The notes under the pieces are model-generated. The model had not been told where the DNA came from. It worked only from the letters and a program-made list of their open reading frames with translations, and did not search any database. From NCBI GenBank assembly GCA_024364735.1, contig JAGFNQ010005665.1, forward strand, positions 83,022 to 147,021: a stretch of 64,000 bases of DNA, written 5' to 3'. Positions 36,401 to 47,753 of the stretch are shown piece after piece. Each line of letters opens with the position of its first letter. Position 1 is the first letter of the stretch. The translations under genes and the position numbers were made by a program. The stretch is from Boesenbergia rotunda (taxonomy: Eukaryota > Streptophyta > Magnoliopsida > Zingiberales > Zingiberaceae).

Positions 36401-39400
36401 TCGTTCTGCTTATTTCCTTAGATGACTAAGCTCTCAAGGCGCACTCATCACATTAATGTTGTGGTGTGTTTCTTAATGTTCTGATCCCCTCTAAAATGGA
36501 CATGCAGAATATCCAGGTTCAATCGTCTGATGCATCGCAGTTGATTCCCCAGCACAACTACAAACTTGATGTTCATGCTCTTAATACTCGCCACCCTGGA
36601 GAGGTAAACAACAAAATTTGTTATGACCTAAGAGAAAAAGTATAAGTATGAGTTTCGAATCGTGTTAGTTGATGCATTTACTTTGCCACTTATTTGACGC
36701 AGATAAGATGTATGGCTATTCATAATTGCTGTTTTATTTTTTTGTCTTGGCGCTGCATGAAATATCTTAAGTATGTTCAATTTGTGCTAGCTGATGCATG
36801 CCACTTATTTGACACACACGTAACATGTATAACTATTCATAATTGCTATTTATTCCTCTGTCTTGTGCTACTGGAAATATCTCAAGTATGAACACAGATT
36901 TAGATGAAAATGCATCAGCTACTTTTGAATGATAATACTGCAAGCCATAATCACAAATCTGTATATTTTTTGAACTTTCCTGATCACCTTCAATGCCATT
37001 TTTTTTCCATTTGCAGTTTGAATGTAGAGAATTTAGGGAATCCATTCTTGGTGTTATGCCTCATCGCTGGGTAAATCCTGAACTTCTTTGCTACTGTATA
37101 TTAACCCAAGAGTCCACTTGCTCATACTGTAGTATACTTGTCTGTCTTATCAGGATAGGAGGGAAGATACTTTATTAGAGTTATCACACTTCCGAAAGCA
37201 TAAAAGGAAGCCTTTGAAGAAAACACCTGGCAAAGTTCCCACACACACTGTGTATAAGCCTGTTGAGCACAATCTACCAGGGAAAGATGCATCAAATAAA
37301 ATTGCAAGAGCGATTGGAAAGGCTGCAGATTATGCTGGTTCAGCAAAACCTAAAAAGGTAGAGGTGATATAAAAAGTTGTCTGGATATGTATGATCCAAT
37401 AATATCCAAGTTATCTATCAGACATCTGATTGACTTGATAGTTATGTCAATAATTTTTCCCATATTTATGTGGAATTTGTGACCTTTCTACCCTGACTGT
37501 CTGTAATTGTCAAACTGTTCAACAAAGGATAGTAGTATAATGGATAAGCATTTTCAGCAACTAGAAATTAGAAAATCATGGGAAAAATGAAAAGCAAAAT
37601 GTTAGCAACCAGTAGAATTCAGGGAAATAAACAATCAGCAGAATTAATGTATCACTATAGACATTTCTAAAATGAAGCCCCAAAGCACTGAAGCTAGGTT
37701 TTGGTGTCATATCCAAGCTGAACGACTTACCCAAAATCTATCTTTACTGGTAAAGTCCTTGTCTATTAATAACACAGTGATCACACCTTCTCCATTATCA
37801 ATTCCAAGAAGCTTTGGAGAATGTTCTCAATTTCCAAGAGGTCCTAGTAGTCAGTGTTCTAAATGGCAGTCGAGGCGGCTGCCTAGGCAGGAGACGGGCA
37901 TCAACTGCACCGCTTCAGGTTGGGGCGATGCTTTAGGCGGTAACTCTGCCACCATGGCTCCTAGAACCGCCACCGTCGCCACTATCGCCATTTCGCCATT
38001 GCAACGCGTCCGGATGCATTGCCTAGGGCCCTGTAATGCCTCCGGACACGTCGCCCAAGCCTGATAACCCGTCCGGATGAGTCATGCAAGCCCGGACAAG
38101 TTCCACAAGCCCGAAGGCGTCACCAGGGCCTGGCGATGCGCTCGAACTCGTCGCGTAGTCCTGGCGATGCGTCCGAACTCGTCGCTCGAGGTAGGTAAGT
38201 TATACGTTAGGGTTTAATTCAATTATTTTAAGTTAATAATTTTAAGAAAAATGATAGGGAGAGTGAAAATGGGAGAGTGAATGGTAAAGTGAATGACGTG
38301 GCACTTTGCATGCAGCGATCTCCGACGGGTTCACCGTGCCCCCCAGGGTATAGTTTGATTCGGGCGATGGCCGAAGGCCGCCGATGGTGTCCAAGCGATA
38401 ATCGGACGTGTGCATGTAAAGTGCCACGTCATTCACTCAAGTGCCACGTCATTCACTCTACCATTCACTCTCCCATTTTCACTCTCCCTATTATAGCTCT
38501 AATTTTAATTAACTCCTAGATATGATTGAGATAATTTAAATAAGCTTAAATAAAGACTAATAAAATTATCCTATTAATTTAATATATGTAAATATATCTT
38601 TTATTTTAAATATTTAGATTAAATTTAAAATTTTTAACTAATATATTTTATTAAAAGTAAATATTATAAAAAATTAACGATTATTTATAATATTTTGTAT
38701 AAAAAATAATAAAAGATTTCAACCGCCTAGGCGGCTGAGGCGTTGGGTGGTCACTAACCGCCCCGCCACCGCCTACCGCCATTTACAACATTGCAAGTAG
38801 TGAATTCTCCCTTTCACATGCAGTGCATATATTCTGAAGTTCTGCTAACTGATTTGGTTAAAACCTTGATTATTGATATTTGATGTATTTAGATCAAACC
38901 TCATCCTCATTTATCCAAATTTTGAGGATTTCAGAATATTACACCTTGATCTTTGATAGTGAGATATTGAGATTGGATTGAACATTTGTTACTTATTCTT
39001 GGTGAAAGTTTATCTGAGCAACAATAACTTGGTGAAAACATAATGAAATAATTATCAACAAAAGGTGTTTATGTAGGAAAGAAATTAAAGGTTCTTTTAG
39101 TCTTGTTGGGAAATTAATTCTTTTGCATGTGCAACATAAGAGTTTTTTAATTCCTAATTTTGGCTAATATGCATAATGGGTGTTTTCTTTGTCTTGTTGA
39201 AGTTCGTGTGCTACAATTGATGTGAAGCACAATTTAGTTCCTGACTGCCTTGATGCACATTTCTTTGTGGTGCATGCCAAATGTTCATTTAATAGCCAGC
39301 TAAATGTTTATTACTTTTTAACCTAACCTGACATTTTGTATATTAGCATGGTTATTGCCTACTTGAATGGTTTGATATCCAATCATCACTTACCTAGTTT

Positions 39401-42400
39401 TCTGGACTGACTTTGTTGTTGTGATATAGTTAATAATATCATATGAGGGAACAGTGGAATGTAATAGTATCACTGGAATGTGAGCCAGTTCAGTGTCAGA
39501 AAAGTGGGAGGTACTGAACTCGTACACATATTGAAATGGTTTGATATAGAGAAGGATGAGTTGTATATCAGCCTGGTAGGTTGAATGTAATGGTTTAAGT
39601 GACAAATTTTGGATACACAGAGTTATCAAGCTGTATGTTCTGGTAGCAATGCTTGCTCAGACAGCTGAATTTTGGACGCTGGTATTTTAACCATGTTCCA
39701 TATCATCAGATAATTCCCTTGATACCAGTTATCAGTCTATCTGTTTAGTTTATTCTTCAAAAAATCTTTCTTAATGGCCGTATTGCGTTTTTTTTTACTA
39801 GGTACGCATGGTACAAGTCTTGCCCCAGGAAGTAGCAATCATTTTGCTTATACCAGCTTCCATAGAATTTGGTGTTGGATTTGCAAAAACTGCCAGCTTT
39901 GTGTTTCCTTCATCTCATAAAATTAAGAGATGAATCTCCATGCAATGTTAAGTAGGAATGATTTATAGACCTCTTCAAAAAGGAATATTGAGTACTGAAT
40001 CAGCTCGTTTAGCTTAATCACAGTGGGAAATATATATATCTATGTATGCATGTATGTATGTATGTGAAACCGTAGGTATTTCATGGACCAACAGTGAAAA
40101 GAGTAAGGACTAAATTAATATGAAGTACCACTAAAAACTTATAACTAAGAAGAGTTTTAATAAATTTAGTGGACAAAGTGGCAATATGCTTATGAAGGAG
40201 AATCAAGATTATCCGATGCCAATTTGATTGTTGAATGGACCAATATTTATCAATATACTAAGTTGCACCTGAGGCTACGGTGCAGTGGTTATACCTCCAA
40301 GTGTGGATCCTAGGAATCTTAGGATCGAGACTCAGTTGCGGCGAATTATAGGGGATTTTCCCTCCAATGGGTAGTGGGCTTGAGAAAGCGGACTTAGACC
40401 ACCACGAGCACCTCCCAATTTATCCTGATGATCGGTGAGAAATTTTTGTGGGACCAGGCCGGTCGTACCTACGATTAGTTGGTTTTGGTGCCAACTAAAA
40501 AAAAATAGTTGGTGTAGTACACACATAACTAGTTCCTTGTTGGGTCCACAGGGACATGCTGGTAATATCATAATGTATCTTCAAAGCCTTAATTCAACCT
40601 TCTTATAATCTTTCTCAAGCATTTGAGCTTCTGCTTTCACATTGCTGAGTGAATTGTGCAACCCGTTGATTTTATTTGTTTACGATTTACATGTCTTGGG
40701 ACTTCAGAGGCAATATTAGTATGCAAGCTGTTTTACCACTTTTAGGAATAATGTCGAACTGTTTTCTCTTTGATACATTTTCCTTTACCGTCTTTTGAAG
40801 TTGTATATTGGACTAGTGTTTTTTTCAAACATTATTTATGCAGTTTGCTTGATGTGCTGTCTCTTCCAACTTGTGCTTTTCTGCATTTGAATATAGACTT
40901 CATGTGCCTTAGTTTCTAACATGCTCTCTACAGAGATCACTTTACATCCCAACCATTACAAATCACACTCAAGTTTGGTGGGTTCCAAATGTTGTTGTTG
41001 CACATCAGAAAGAAGGAATAGAGGTTGTGCACTTGGCCTCTGGACGAACCATTTGCCAGGTACTGCTGATTATGGATAAAGGCTTTGTTGTTGTTGTTTT
41101 GTTAGCTGTTGTAATGTTATAAGATAATTGTACACTGGAGGAACTTAGTCATATGGATTAGTTATGTATGAACATTGAAAACATCATAGTTTTCATCTCT
41201 TTCAATTTTTGTGATAGAAAAATTGTAGGGATTAGATTTGTCTTCAGAAATTCAGTCAAATACTAAATAGTGTTTAACTTCCTAAACTTTCACATCACAA
41301 TTATTTTTTCCATTTCCATGATGAACCTTTTATCAACGTGATTTTATCTTCTCTTGGTTCATAAATCAAGTTTTATTTGTATCACTTCTCATTTGTGTTC
41401 TGTTTTGGTACAAATTTCACAAATTGTTACTCATTGTAGCAGCCTGCAATCTGTCATTACTGCCTGGTATCATCAAAATAAGTACAAAAACATATGACTA
41501 CTAAACATTAGCAAGCTATCTGGTTCTTCCAGTCCGTGATTGGCCATGCGAACCAACATGAGTAGAGTTACTGTGCAGTTTTAAATTTTAGAAATCTAAA
41601 AATTCAGTTTAGGCTTTATACTATCATATTTATTTTTTAAATTCTATCTAGGCTTGCATCTATAGTTGTATATAGCTTATTTCTATCTAAAAGCATTTAT
41701 CTGTCAAACTGATCACAAAATTGTTGTAATGGAGAGCAAATTCAATTATGAATCTGTATAGCCAGGCTAGCCAATCCTTAATTTTTCTGTGTATTTGGTA
41801 TAAGTCATGAAATGATAATTTATCTGTTATGGTTTTGCTATTCATTTTCTTATAGGGATAAGTTAATTCTATCCATAAGTTAGTCTTTATTAGCCCCTTT
41901 TATGATGACTGGATAAATATTTCAAGCTTCAAGTTGTAATTATGGTTTAAAATTTCTAACCGTATTGGAGTTTCGGTTTATGATTGGAACGATATGGTTT
42001 CGGTATCGTATTATGTCGTCCGGATATAGTTTCATTACTTTTAAAATATAAAATATTAATTAAAAATATTAATATAATATTTGATTACTATAAATTCTAC
42101 CGATTATGTTAAACTAATATTTTAAAAATTAGGATCGACTAAAAGTCAATTTAGAATTAGCTAAAGTCTAGACATAATGATTAGGATAAAATAGGTTTAA
42201 ATTGAATCTAATTTGTTTTAATATGAAAATGTTTTTCCATACATTTAAGGAGGAAAAACATAAAAAAATAAAATTTTTCCATGTGTTTAAGGATGAAAGA
42301 AATAAAAAAGAAATTAAAATAGAGAAAAATAAAAAGTGAAAAAAAAAACTTAGCTGCCTAGTGTTGCCGCTGCGGTCTTGTGCGAGGCCTCCGTGCAACC

Positions 42401-45400
42401 ATGGGGTTGTGGGGCTTCGCACGAGGCCTCTGGGAATCCGTGGAGCCTTCGTGCAGTCGTGGGGTGGGTTCGAGCCGGTGTTGGTGTTGGTGCCATCGCT
42501 CATGCTGCTCGATATGGCATGAGATTTTAAACTATGATTGTAATTCTATAATTTTATATTTGATTCATGGATTTCATTCTGTTTAGAAACTATTTCAAAA
42601 AAATTATACAACCTTTTCTGGCTACAAAAAAATTCTTTCAAAATTGTTTTATATAAGGTTTATTTGCTAGATGAAACTTTTAAGCTATCTGTAAAGAAAT
42701 TAGTTCCAGAGTAAACTTTAAACAAAACAAGGTTTTATAGCTGCATTTTGACTTTATTATGTATTGCTGTACTGCCTTTTTATATTGCAAAAGGTGAAAT
42801 GTTATATAATGATGATAATATAAAATTTAATGTTTTACAAGAATCGACTGTGTGAGGAGAAATCCTTTGTGGGGCGGCAGCTAGGAGGAGTGGTGGTTGG
42901 TACAAGAGGGTCTAAGGAGACTTTTGGTTTTAAGGGGAAAAAAGGCCTGAGGGGGAAGGAGCTAGGTTTTCTTGTTTACTTAAAGTGAAAAGGAAAAAGG
43001 GTGGAAGAAAAGAACAATTTTACTTTTCGTTTCTTATATTTGGTTCCATCCAATGGTGGATCAAAGTAGTTTTGCCAAGGGGCCGCTTTACCCCAGGTGG
43101 CTAGGTGTCCCGTTTAAAAAGCAACCTAAGTAAACCTTCTAGATGGATACATGCACGTTGGATGTTTTTATTAGTTGCTGGGTCATTTAACATTAGTTAT
43201 CTTATTTATATTAGTGTTTGTTTGTCAATTATGATTTTTAGTGCTTTATTTATTAATTATGAAAATTTAGAGGCTATTTAATAATTATGACTTTATTATT
43301 TGTGATTGCAAATTGATTATAGTTTTTACACACTAACTTAATTATGACTTTAACTCTCGGAACAAGAAAGTCAGAGTTTTACTTTTGGCATTTCTCTTCT
43401 CTTCACTTTTTTTTCCTCTTAAGGTTGCATACAATAGACCCTTCCCGAGACCTCAACTTGGTGGAAGCTTCGTGCACTGAGCTGTCCTTTACGTAGACAA
43501 AACAAGGGAGACCTCTCTCCATTTTCTAGCTCTCTTTCTTTCTTTACTAGTGGCCATGACTACAAAACAATTCAACGGTTACATGATCAACACTAATAGT
43601 AACCCTATTAAATTGCTTAATAGATTAAATATTGATGAATTTAATATAATCCAAACAAACACTAGGTTCTGGTCTATCAAATTCTAATCTAACATAACCT
43701 TGATGTGCACCATAATTCAATTCTAATGCATTTAGTATTTTTATAATTCGGTTAAGATCCATATACAACCTAGTTTAATCAACTACTCCTAATCTGATCG
43801 AGTGTTCATCTTATCCAAAATTTAAACACTTATTTTAATTTAAATCTTCACTTACTCATTGATTTGAATAAAAACATCGTATTAAATTACCAAATAAAAT
43901 TCTAGACAAACTCATTATTACTTAATTTGTATCTTTTGATGACTTAACTTTCCATAATCTCATATATAGCATCTGGTTATACAGCTCTGCTTCAACCATA
44001 TCCCACTTGAGAATGAAATTTCAACTAATATTTTGCTTGAGAAACCACCTTGCTTTTTGAATTTAATGTTATTGTTTGTTCGTTTGTTACTTTTTTATCC
44101 TTTCAGCTACATTTGCCAGAAGGAGGTCTTCATGCTGATATTAATGGGGATGGTGTCTTAGATCATGTTCAGGTGATTTCACTTATTTTTGTATGTTTTT
44201 TAGTTAGTTTGCACTTTGAATATTTTGTACACGACATAATTGTATTTTGCTCTATGACAATCTTTATCTTCTAATTTTATCTATCATTCAAATGATCTGA
44301 AGAAATAGTTGTTTTAAGAAAGGGATGAACGTTCAAACTAGATTAGATCCTCGAGACATGTGCTGCTTGATGATAATTATTAGTCAGATTGTCGCTATTC
44401 TTTCTTCAATTTACTTTGCTCACCTATGACCCTTTTATGCATCCAACTTAAACATCCAATGCTTTTACTCAAAATTTCAAGTTAATGATATTTGTTTTGA
44501 GTTTTGCATTATCCATTGTATTTTTATTTATGGTACTAGGATAGTTTTTTTTTTTTGAAATTACTTCTGTTTCGACTTTGTTTTACACCCTTGCTGTAAT
44601 TTTTAGTTCTCCAAGACTTCCATGATATATAAAGTTTTCTATCATGATATGTCATTATAGATTACATATTTAAGGAATAATGGCCTTGTATATAACCTGA
44701 TATTTGGACTCTATTTTCCCCTTTGTATATGTGTCAAATACATGCACAGCTACACGGGTTGTGGATATGATGTTTCTCTGTTATCGTGTTTAAAATTTTT
44801 TAGGTATAGTTGTCAGAGACTTGGATTCATGTGTGTGGCTGCTGATATTTGGAGTCCAAGTAACATAATTATGTTTGTTAGAAACATTTAGTACTAATAA
44901 ATATCAAAAGGTGCTCCATGTGGTAAGTCAGACTCAAGAAAACATATAACTCTAAATGCTTGAACCTTGAAAAAAAATTACAGTTCATAAGTCTTCTCTA
45001 GATAGCCAATTGGTACATGTGTTGGCATTTCATGGTCGGTGAGAGATTGTGATGTGCTAGGCTTTATTTTAAAGATTTCTAATGAGAATGACTGCATGGG
45101 AACAAGTAGCGGAACGTGTTGCAGATTACTATTGATGTTACATGCCACAATGAGTTAGTAATTGTCCGAAACCCTGTTCTCCAAGCATATTCGAGATCCA
45201 TATGGATGATAATTAACTCAGCTTCCATGGTATATGCAGGATACAGCATTTTTATGTAGCCTTTGACACATAAACCTTGGTGATTGTGTATGGCCCCTCC
45301 CAGTCATGTCCAAAAGCAAGTGAGAGTCAGTTTTCAACTGCAAGAAGTTTTTTGGGGGGATTCCAATGCCTTGTGGTCTCTCTAGCAGGCTGCAATGCAG

Positions 45401-46949
45401 TGGCCAAATATTAAGAGTTGGCTTTACATAGAACTCTTTGATTCCTCCATAACCATAGGCACCAAGCAGTAGTGCTGAAAAGAAATTTCCATAGCAAACC
45501 ATTATCATCACAAAAATTTGATGTTTGATTTCTGCAACCCAAACAAGTAGGCCATTCTGGATGAAAGCTGGAGGCAGATTGGGTCATAAAAATAGGACCA
45601 AATTCGCCTAAAAACAATATTGAAAAATATGAAATACGTGCTTCCATCGTTGGGTAGAAGAAACACCTACTGTTATATGTGAGGTACTTCCTTGCTCCAA
45701 ATTAGTTAAATAGCTCCTTTGCGTAGTGTTCCAGAGAAAAAACCTATAAGGTGACTAATAGAGGATAAAACCAGAAGAAATCTGAATGACCTGAAGATAT
45801 GCAGTTACACAAAACTCTATGGTGGAAAAGTATTAATTATTGTTGCTGCTGCTTTTGCATTTTGGTAAGTTTTGTTTCTTCAGGTTAAGGTTGTATTGTT
45901 AGTGCTGTATGTTTTATTCCATCGCTGATTGAATTTTCCCTCCATTGATTAGAATCTATATCTGAAATTTATTTGTTAAAATTCAGAAACTTTTTGTTTT
46001 AATGTTAACTAGCACTTTCTCAGAGTATGCTCATCTACAATTTTGCATTGTATTGTTTTATTTATAGGTTGTTGGTGGGAATGGCGCTGAACAAACTGTT
46101 GTTAGTGGTTCTATGGAAGTCCTGAAACCATGCTGGGCTGTTGCTACATCAGGAGTACCTGTGCGAGAACAACTCTTCAATGTTTCTATCTGTCATCATT
46201 CTCCTTTCAATTTCCATCATGGAGATTTTTCAAGAAGCTTTGGGCGGAACTATGATGTAGTTAGTCTAGAGGTGGCAAGTCCAATCCTGGTGCGCAGAGA
46301 TGATGGCCACCGGCACCGGAAAGGAAGCCATGGGGATGTTGTGTTTCTTACAAACCGAGGGGAGGTATAGATGATTTGTTTAAGATATAGTATATATGCT
46401 GCTTAATTGTTTTATGGTTCTTCATCAACAACCTCTGCAATTTAGAACCATGTTTGATTTACTAAATTTCAGGTAACCTGTTACTCGCCTGGTTTGCATG
46501 ATCATGAGGCTATATGGAGATGGCAAATTTCAACTGGTGTTGTTTGGTCAAATCTTCCATCTCCATCTGGGATGATGGAAAATGTTGTCGTGCCTACTTT
46601 GAAGTCTGTTCCTCTAAATGCTCATACTAACAAGGAGGTGATAGTTGCATCAGGTGAGCACGAGGCTGTGGTGATATCCCATGGAGGAAGCATTTTAGCT
46701 ACTATTGACTTACCAGGACCTCCAACTCATGCGCTAATTTTGGAAGACTTCTCCAATGATGGTCTTACTGACATCATCCTAGTGACTTCAAGTGGGATTT
46801 ATGGGTTTATGCAGACCAGGAAACCCGGGGCACTGTTTTTTAGCACTCTCACTGGCTGCTTGATAGTTGTCATGGTGGTCATTTTCGTCTCACTACATCT
46901 GAATTCGATTAACAAGGGCAAACCAAGAGCTTCCAGTGATCAAAGATGA
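21406..46949 (+). CDS. NERD1: NERD1-like FG-GAP repeat membrane protein
   Basis: Thirteen exons: 21406-21468, 21554-21712, 28802-29053, 29186-29305, 30270-30350, 36089-36181, 36508-36603, 37017-37070, 37154-37357, 40934-41059, 44107-44172, 46068-46364, 46473-46949. All junctions are phase 0; total 2,088 bp, 695 aa, close to the Arabidopsis homologue. Residues 1-21 form a signal peptide. Calcium-loop-like DxNxDG motifs lie at 55-63 (DLNGDGKSE) and 427-435 (DINGDGVLD), with a relative at 629-637. A hydrophobic span at about 659-680 precedes a short polar tail, giving a type I membrane protein. Conserved blocks such as RRVDEGF, CHHSPFNF and GSHGDVVFLTNRGE support orthology. Arabidopsis NERD1 interacts genetically with exocyst subunits in root growth and is Golgi-associated. 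Intron 3 uses a GC donor. No exon is broken, so the gene is probably active. The start is the only ATG that begins the family's MRKRDL sequence. Confidence 0.94.
21713..23446 (+). other. NERD1 intron 2, first part
   Basis: Intron sequence with no recognisable gene or repeat. A TCTACCTATATGGGTGAGACATC-like patch near 22,250 is unassigned. Confidence 0.5.
23456..24572. mobile_element. Mutator-like non-autonomous element in NERD1 intron 2
   Basis: Flanked by 9-bp duplications TGGTAATCA (23,447-23,455) and TGGTAATTA (24,573-24,581), the size made by Mutator-like elements. The ends (AGGTTTAAAATCTTGACC and ACGGTATTGCAAATTCT) are weakly inverted. Near the left end GATACGGTTTCGGTAT words repeat. The AT-rich body ends in a GC-rich block (24,295-24,560) with a roughly 20-bp repeat of GGAAGCGTCCGGCGA type. 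No transposase. Confidence 0.72.
24582..25640 (+). other. NERD1 intron 2, middle part
   Basis: AT-rich sequence without a gene. A 24-bp word, GAAGAAAAACATGCATTACT plus flanking bases, is repeated in tandem at about 25,376-25,424. Confidence 0.5.
25640..27960 (+). mobile_element. RTE-type LINE, degenerate and split
   Basis: Reverse-transcriptase remnants with many stops and shifts run from about 25,720 to 27,006. Recognisable pieces are MVFINLEKTYDRVSREIMLR near 26,230, a decayed SPYLF near 26,420 and the catalytic-region DNA GTAGATGATATTATTTTGGT at about 26,493. The 3' part continues at 27,838-27,960 (GCGACCAATAAATGCCCTAG), beyond an inserted element. The second copy at 58,690-59,746 has the same order uninterrupted. 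Confidence 0.82.
27016..27828. mobile_element. Mutator-like element nested in the LINE
   Basis: The ends CATAGTTGTCAAAAGTGCG and CTCACTTTTACAACTAT are inverted, with 9-bp duplications GATATGGAC (27,007-27,015) and GATATGAAC (27,829-27,837). GCGCAAAG/AAGCGC-type words recur near both ends. The element cuts the LINE cleanly, so it arrived later. No transposase frame. Confidence 0.82.
27961..28801 (+). other. NERD1 intron 2, last part
   Basis: Ordinary T-rich intron sequence up to the exon 3 acceptor (TTGAAG at 28,796-28,801). No repeat family or gene seen. Confidence 0.5.
29362..29680 (+). repeat. 163-bp tandem duplication in NERD1 intron 4
   Basis: TATGCCTCAAGT at 29,362 recurs at 29,525, and similarity continues through GTATCTTCAT, CCTGTTATG and AATCCTGTT to about 29,672. 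Two adjacent copies differ by scattered substitutions. Confidence 0.88.
30579..30603 (+). repeat. (AC)n microsatellite
   Basis: About 12 AC units in NERD1 intron 5. Confidence 0.95.
30604..30865 (+). repeat. Possible tRNA-derived SINE
   Basis: Contains a box B-like GAGTTCAAGTCTGG near 30,663 and ends in a T run after CCCGGGCC near 30,850. It directly follows the AC microsatellite. No target duplication or second copy was found, so the call is weak. Confidence 0.3.
30866..32412 (+). other. NERD1 intron 5, first part
   Basis: Apart from the 29-bp duplication at 31,821-31,878, this holds no gene or known repeat that I recognise. Confidence 0.5.
31821..31878 (+). repeat. Perfect 29-bp tandem duplication
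   Basis: A 29-bp unit beginning AGGTTTCACCACC and ending AATAAAGGG occurs twice in tandem without a mismatch. Confidence 0.92.
32431..32672 (-). mobile_element. Au-like SINE, minus strand
   Basis: Read on the minus strand, it starts GGGGCTATGGTGCAGCGGTA (box A region), has box B GGTTCGATTCC, and ends in a T run as Au SINEs do. It is flanked by a perfect 18-bp duplication, CATCATTGATGCATAAGT (32,413-32,430 and 32,673-32,690). The perfect duplication indicates a recent insertion into NERD1 intron 5. Confidence 0.92.
32691..33811 (+). other. NERD1 intron 5, middle part
   Basis: No gene recognised. A 99-codon minus-strand frame at 33,331-33,630 has no family I know and no splice context. Confidence 0.45.
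33821..33952. mobile_element. Short Mutator-like MITE in NERD1 intron 5
   Basis: 132 bp with inverted ends (AAGGTTGTAAAAATTGC and GACTTTTGCAACAGTG) and 9-bp duplications AATCTAACC (33,812-33,820) and AATCTAACT (33,953-33,961). The centre repeats CCTAGCGCCTAGGCGG words. It looks like an internally deleted relative of the element at 27,016. Confidence 0.8.
33962..36088 (+). other. NERD1 intron 5, last part
   Basis: No gene recognised. A pyrimidine-rich tract (about 35,110-35,260) gives a low-complexity open frame. The exon 6 acceptor GATGCAG ends at 36,088. Confidence 0.5.
36655..36893 (+). repeat. About 122-bp tandem duplication in NERD1 intron 7
   Basis: GTGTTAGTTGATGCAT at 36,662 recurs as GTGCTAGCTGATGCAT at 36,784. 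GCCACTTATTTGAC, ATAATTGCT and AAATATCT follow in both copies. Divergence is higher than in the intron 4 duplication. Confidence 0.82.
37852..38793. mobile_element. Mutator-like element in NERD1 intron 9
   Basis: Inverted ends CAGTGTTCTAAATGGCAGTC and CCGCCATTTACAACATTG enclose about 940 bp with a GC-rich left third (GCCTCCGGACACGTCGCC-type words). Flanks CCTAGTAGT and CAAGTAGTG may be a decayed 9-bp duplication. A second, smaller inverted-repeat element lies inside. The ends resemble those at 54,611-55,101. Confidence 0.68.
38254..38491. mobile_element. Small MITE nested in the Mutator-like element
   Basis: The ends ATAGGGAGAGTGAAAATGGG and CCCATTTTCACTCTCCCTAT are perfect inverted repeats. 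The inverted similarity continues about 60 bp inward, through AGAGTGAATGG and GTGAATGACGTGGCACTTT. On the right arm GTGCCACGTCATTCACTC is duplicated in tandem. The loop is GC-rich. Superfamily is not assigned. Confidence 0.82.
38803..40270 (+). other. NERD1 intron 9, between elements
   Basis: Ordinary intron sequence. A short (ATGT)n run lies near 40,045-40,065. No gene seen. Confidence 0.5.
40271..40500 (+). mobile_element. Au-like SINE, diverged, plus strand
   Basis: GGCTACGGTGCAGTGGTTAT matches the 5' region of the SINE at 32,431-32,672. GGATCGAGACTC is a box B. TTTTCCCTCCAATGGG and CCAGGCCGGTCGTACC match further along. No target duplication is clear, so this copy is older. Confidence 0.78.
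41060..41932 (+). other. NERD1 intron 10, first part
   Basis: Nothing recognised. Confidence 0.5.
41942..42536. mobile_element. Mutator-like element in NERD1 intron 10
   Basis: Inverted ends ATGGTTTAAAATTTC and GAGATTTTAAACTATG, with 9-bp duplications GTTGTAATT (41,933-41,941) and ATTGTAATT (42,537-42,545). GATATGGTTTCGGTATCGTA near the left end also occurs in the element at 23,456, so the two are related. The right third is GC-rich. Confidence 0.78.
42546..44106 (+). other. NERD1 intron 10, last part
   Basis: A G-rich segment at 42,850-43,140 is unassigned. No gene seen. Confidence 0.45.
45040..45647 (-). pseudogene. Possible LINE RNase H-region remnant
   Basis: Minus-strand frames include FSTTAWCLWLWRNQRVLC and, further on, a run reading EAELIIIHMDLEYAWRTGF. 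These resemble the zf-RVT and RNase H (AEL...GL..AW..G) segments of plant L1-type LINEs. Stops and shifts are frequent. It lies in NERD1 intron 11. The family call rests on short motifs. Confidence 0.35.
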
Positions 46950-47753
46950 ACGCTAATGGCTTTCTGAAAGTTTAGCCTTCATTAGATTATGAAAGGGCAA
47001 TTGAAGAGGTCAAGTACCATCCCCATGTGGGACCAGCCTCATGAGAATGTTGTTATGTAGTTATATTTAGTTTGCATACAACCATTTTTCTTAAAAATAT
47101 TTTGCTGTGTTTTGTTCCAAAATATGATGCATTCCATCAATGTTGTTATATTTAGTAGCTTCGATGGTATGAATCTTTATCTACAATATGCTGTCTTTGT
47201 AGAACTAGAAATCCTTGATTAAACGTGATGTAATTTAATTGTAGAATTTCTCTACGTTGTCCACCTTGCCACCTCTATAGAACATGATGCTTTGCCATGT
47301 GGAATTTCTTTTCGGTCGCGTCAACATCCTGATAACGGTTTCCTGAAAACGCTTTCCAAACAAGTGGATCTTTTAGCATGGTTCATGTAGTTTTCTTACA
47401 TTTGTGAAGCATAGCTGCTGTTATTTTTTTTTGTTTATTCTTATTCATTTATAAGAATAGGCAATTCATATTTAAAAGAGCATGGTATATCATTTGCGTT
47501 GTTTCATTAATATTTTTTCATTGATTATGAATTCCTAGCTGGAACTGATGTCAGTAAATCGAACAATCAATTTGAACTAATATCAGTCGACTAGAAATGA
47601 TGTTCCTAAGTCGAGTAAAAGTGACCAATCGTCTAAAAGAAACTCTAGTAAACTGGATGTGAACTCCGAGAGTGCAACAATGCCTATTTAATAGGAACTT
47701 AAAATGTCTAGGGTTATCAAAATATAGAAGATTTCAAATCTTGAAAAAAATAA
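46950..47753 (+). other. NERD1 3' UTR and downstream flank
   Basis: The NERD1 stop is at 46,947-46,949. The next several hundred bases are probably 3' UTR followed by intergenic DNA. The polyadenylation site is not pinned down. Confidence 0.5.
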
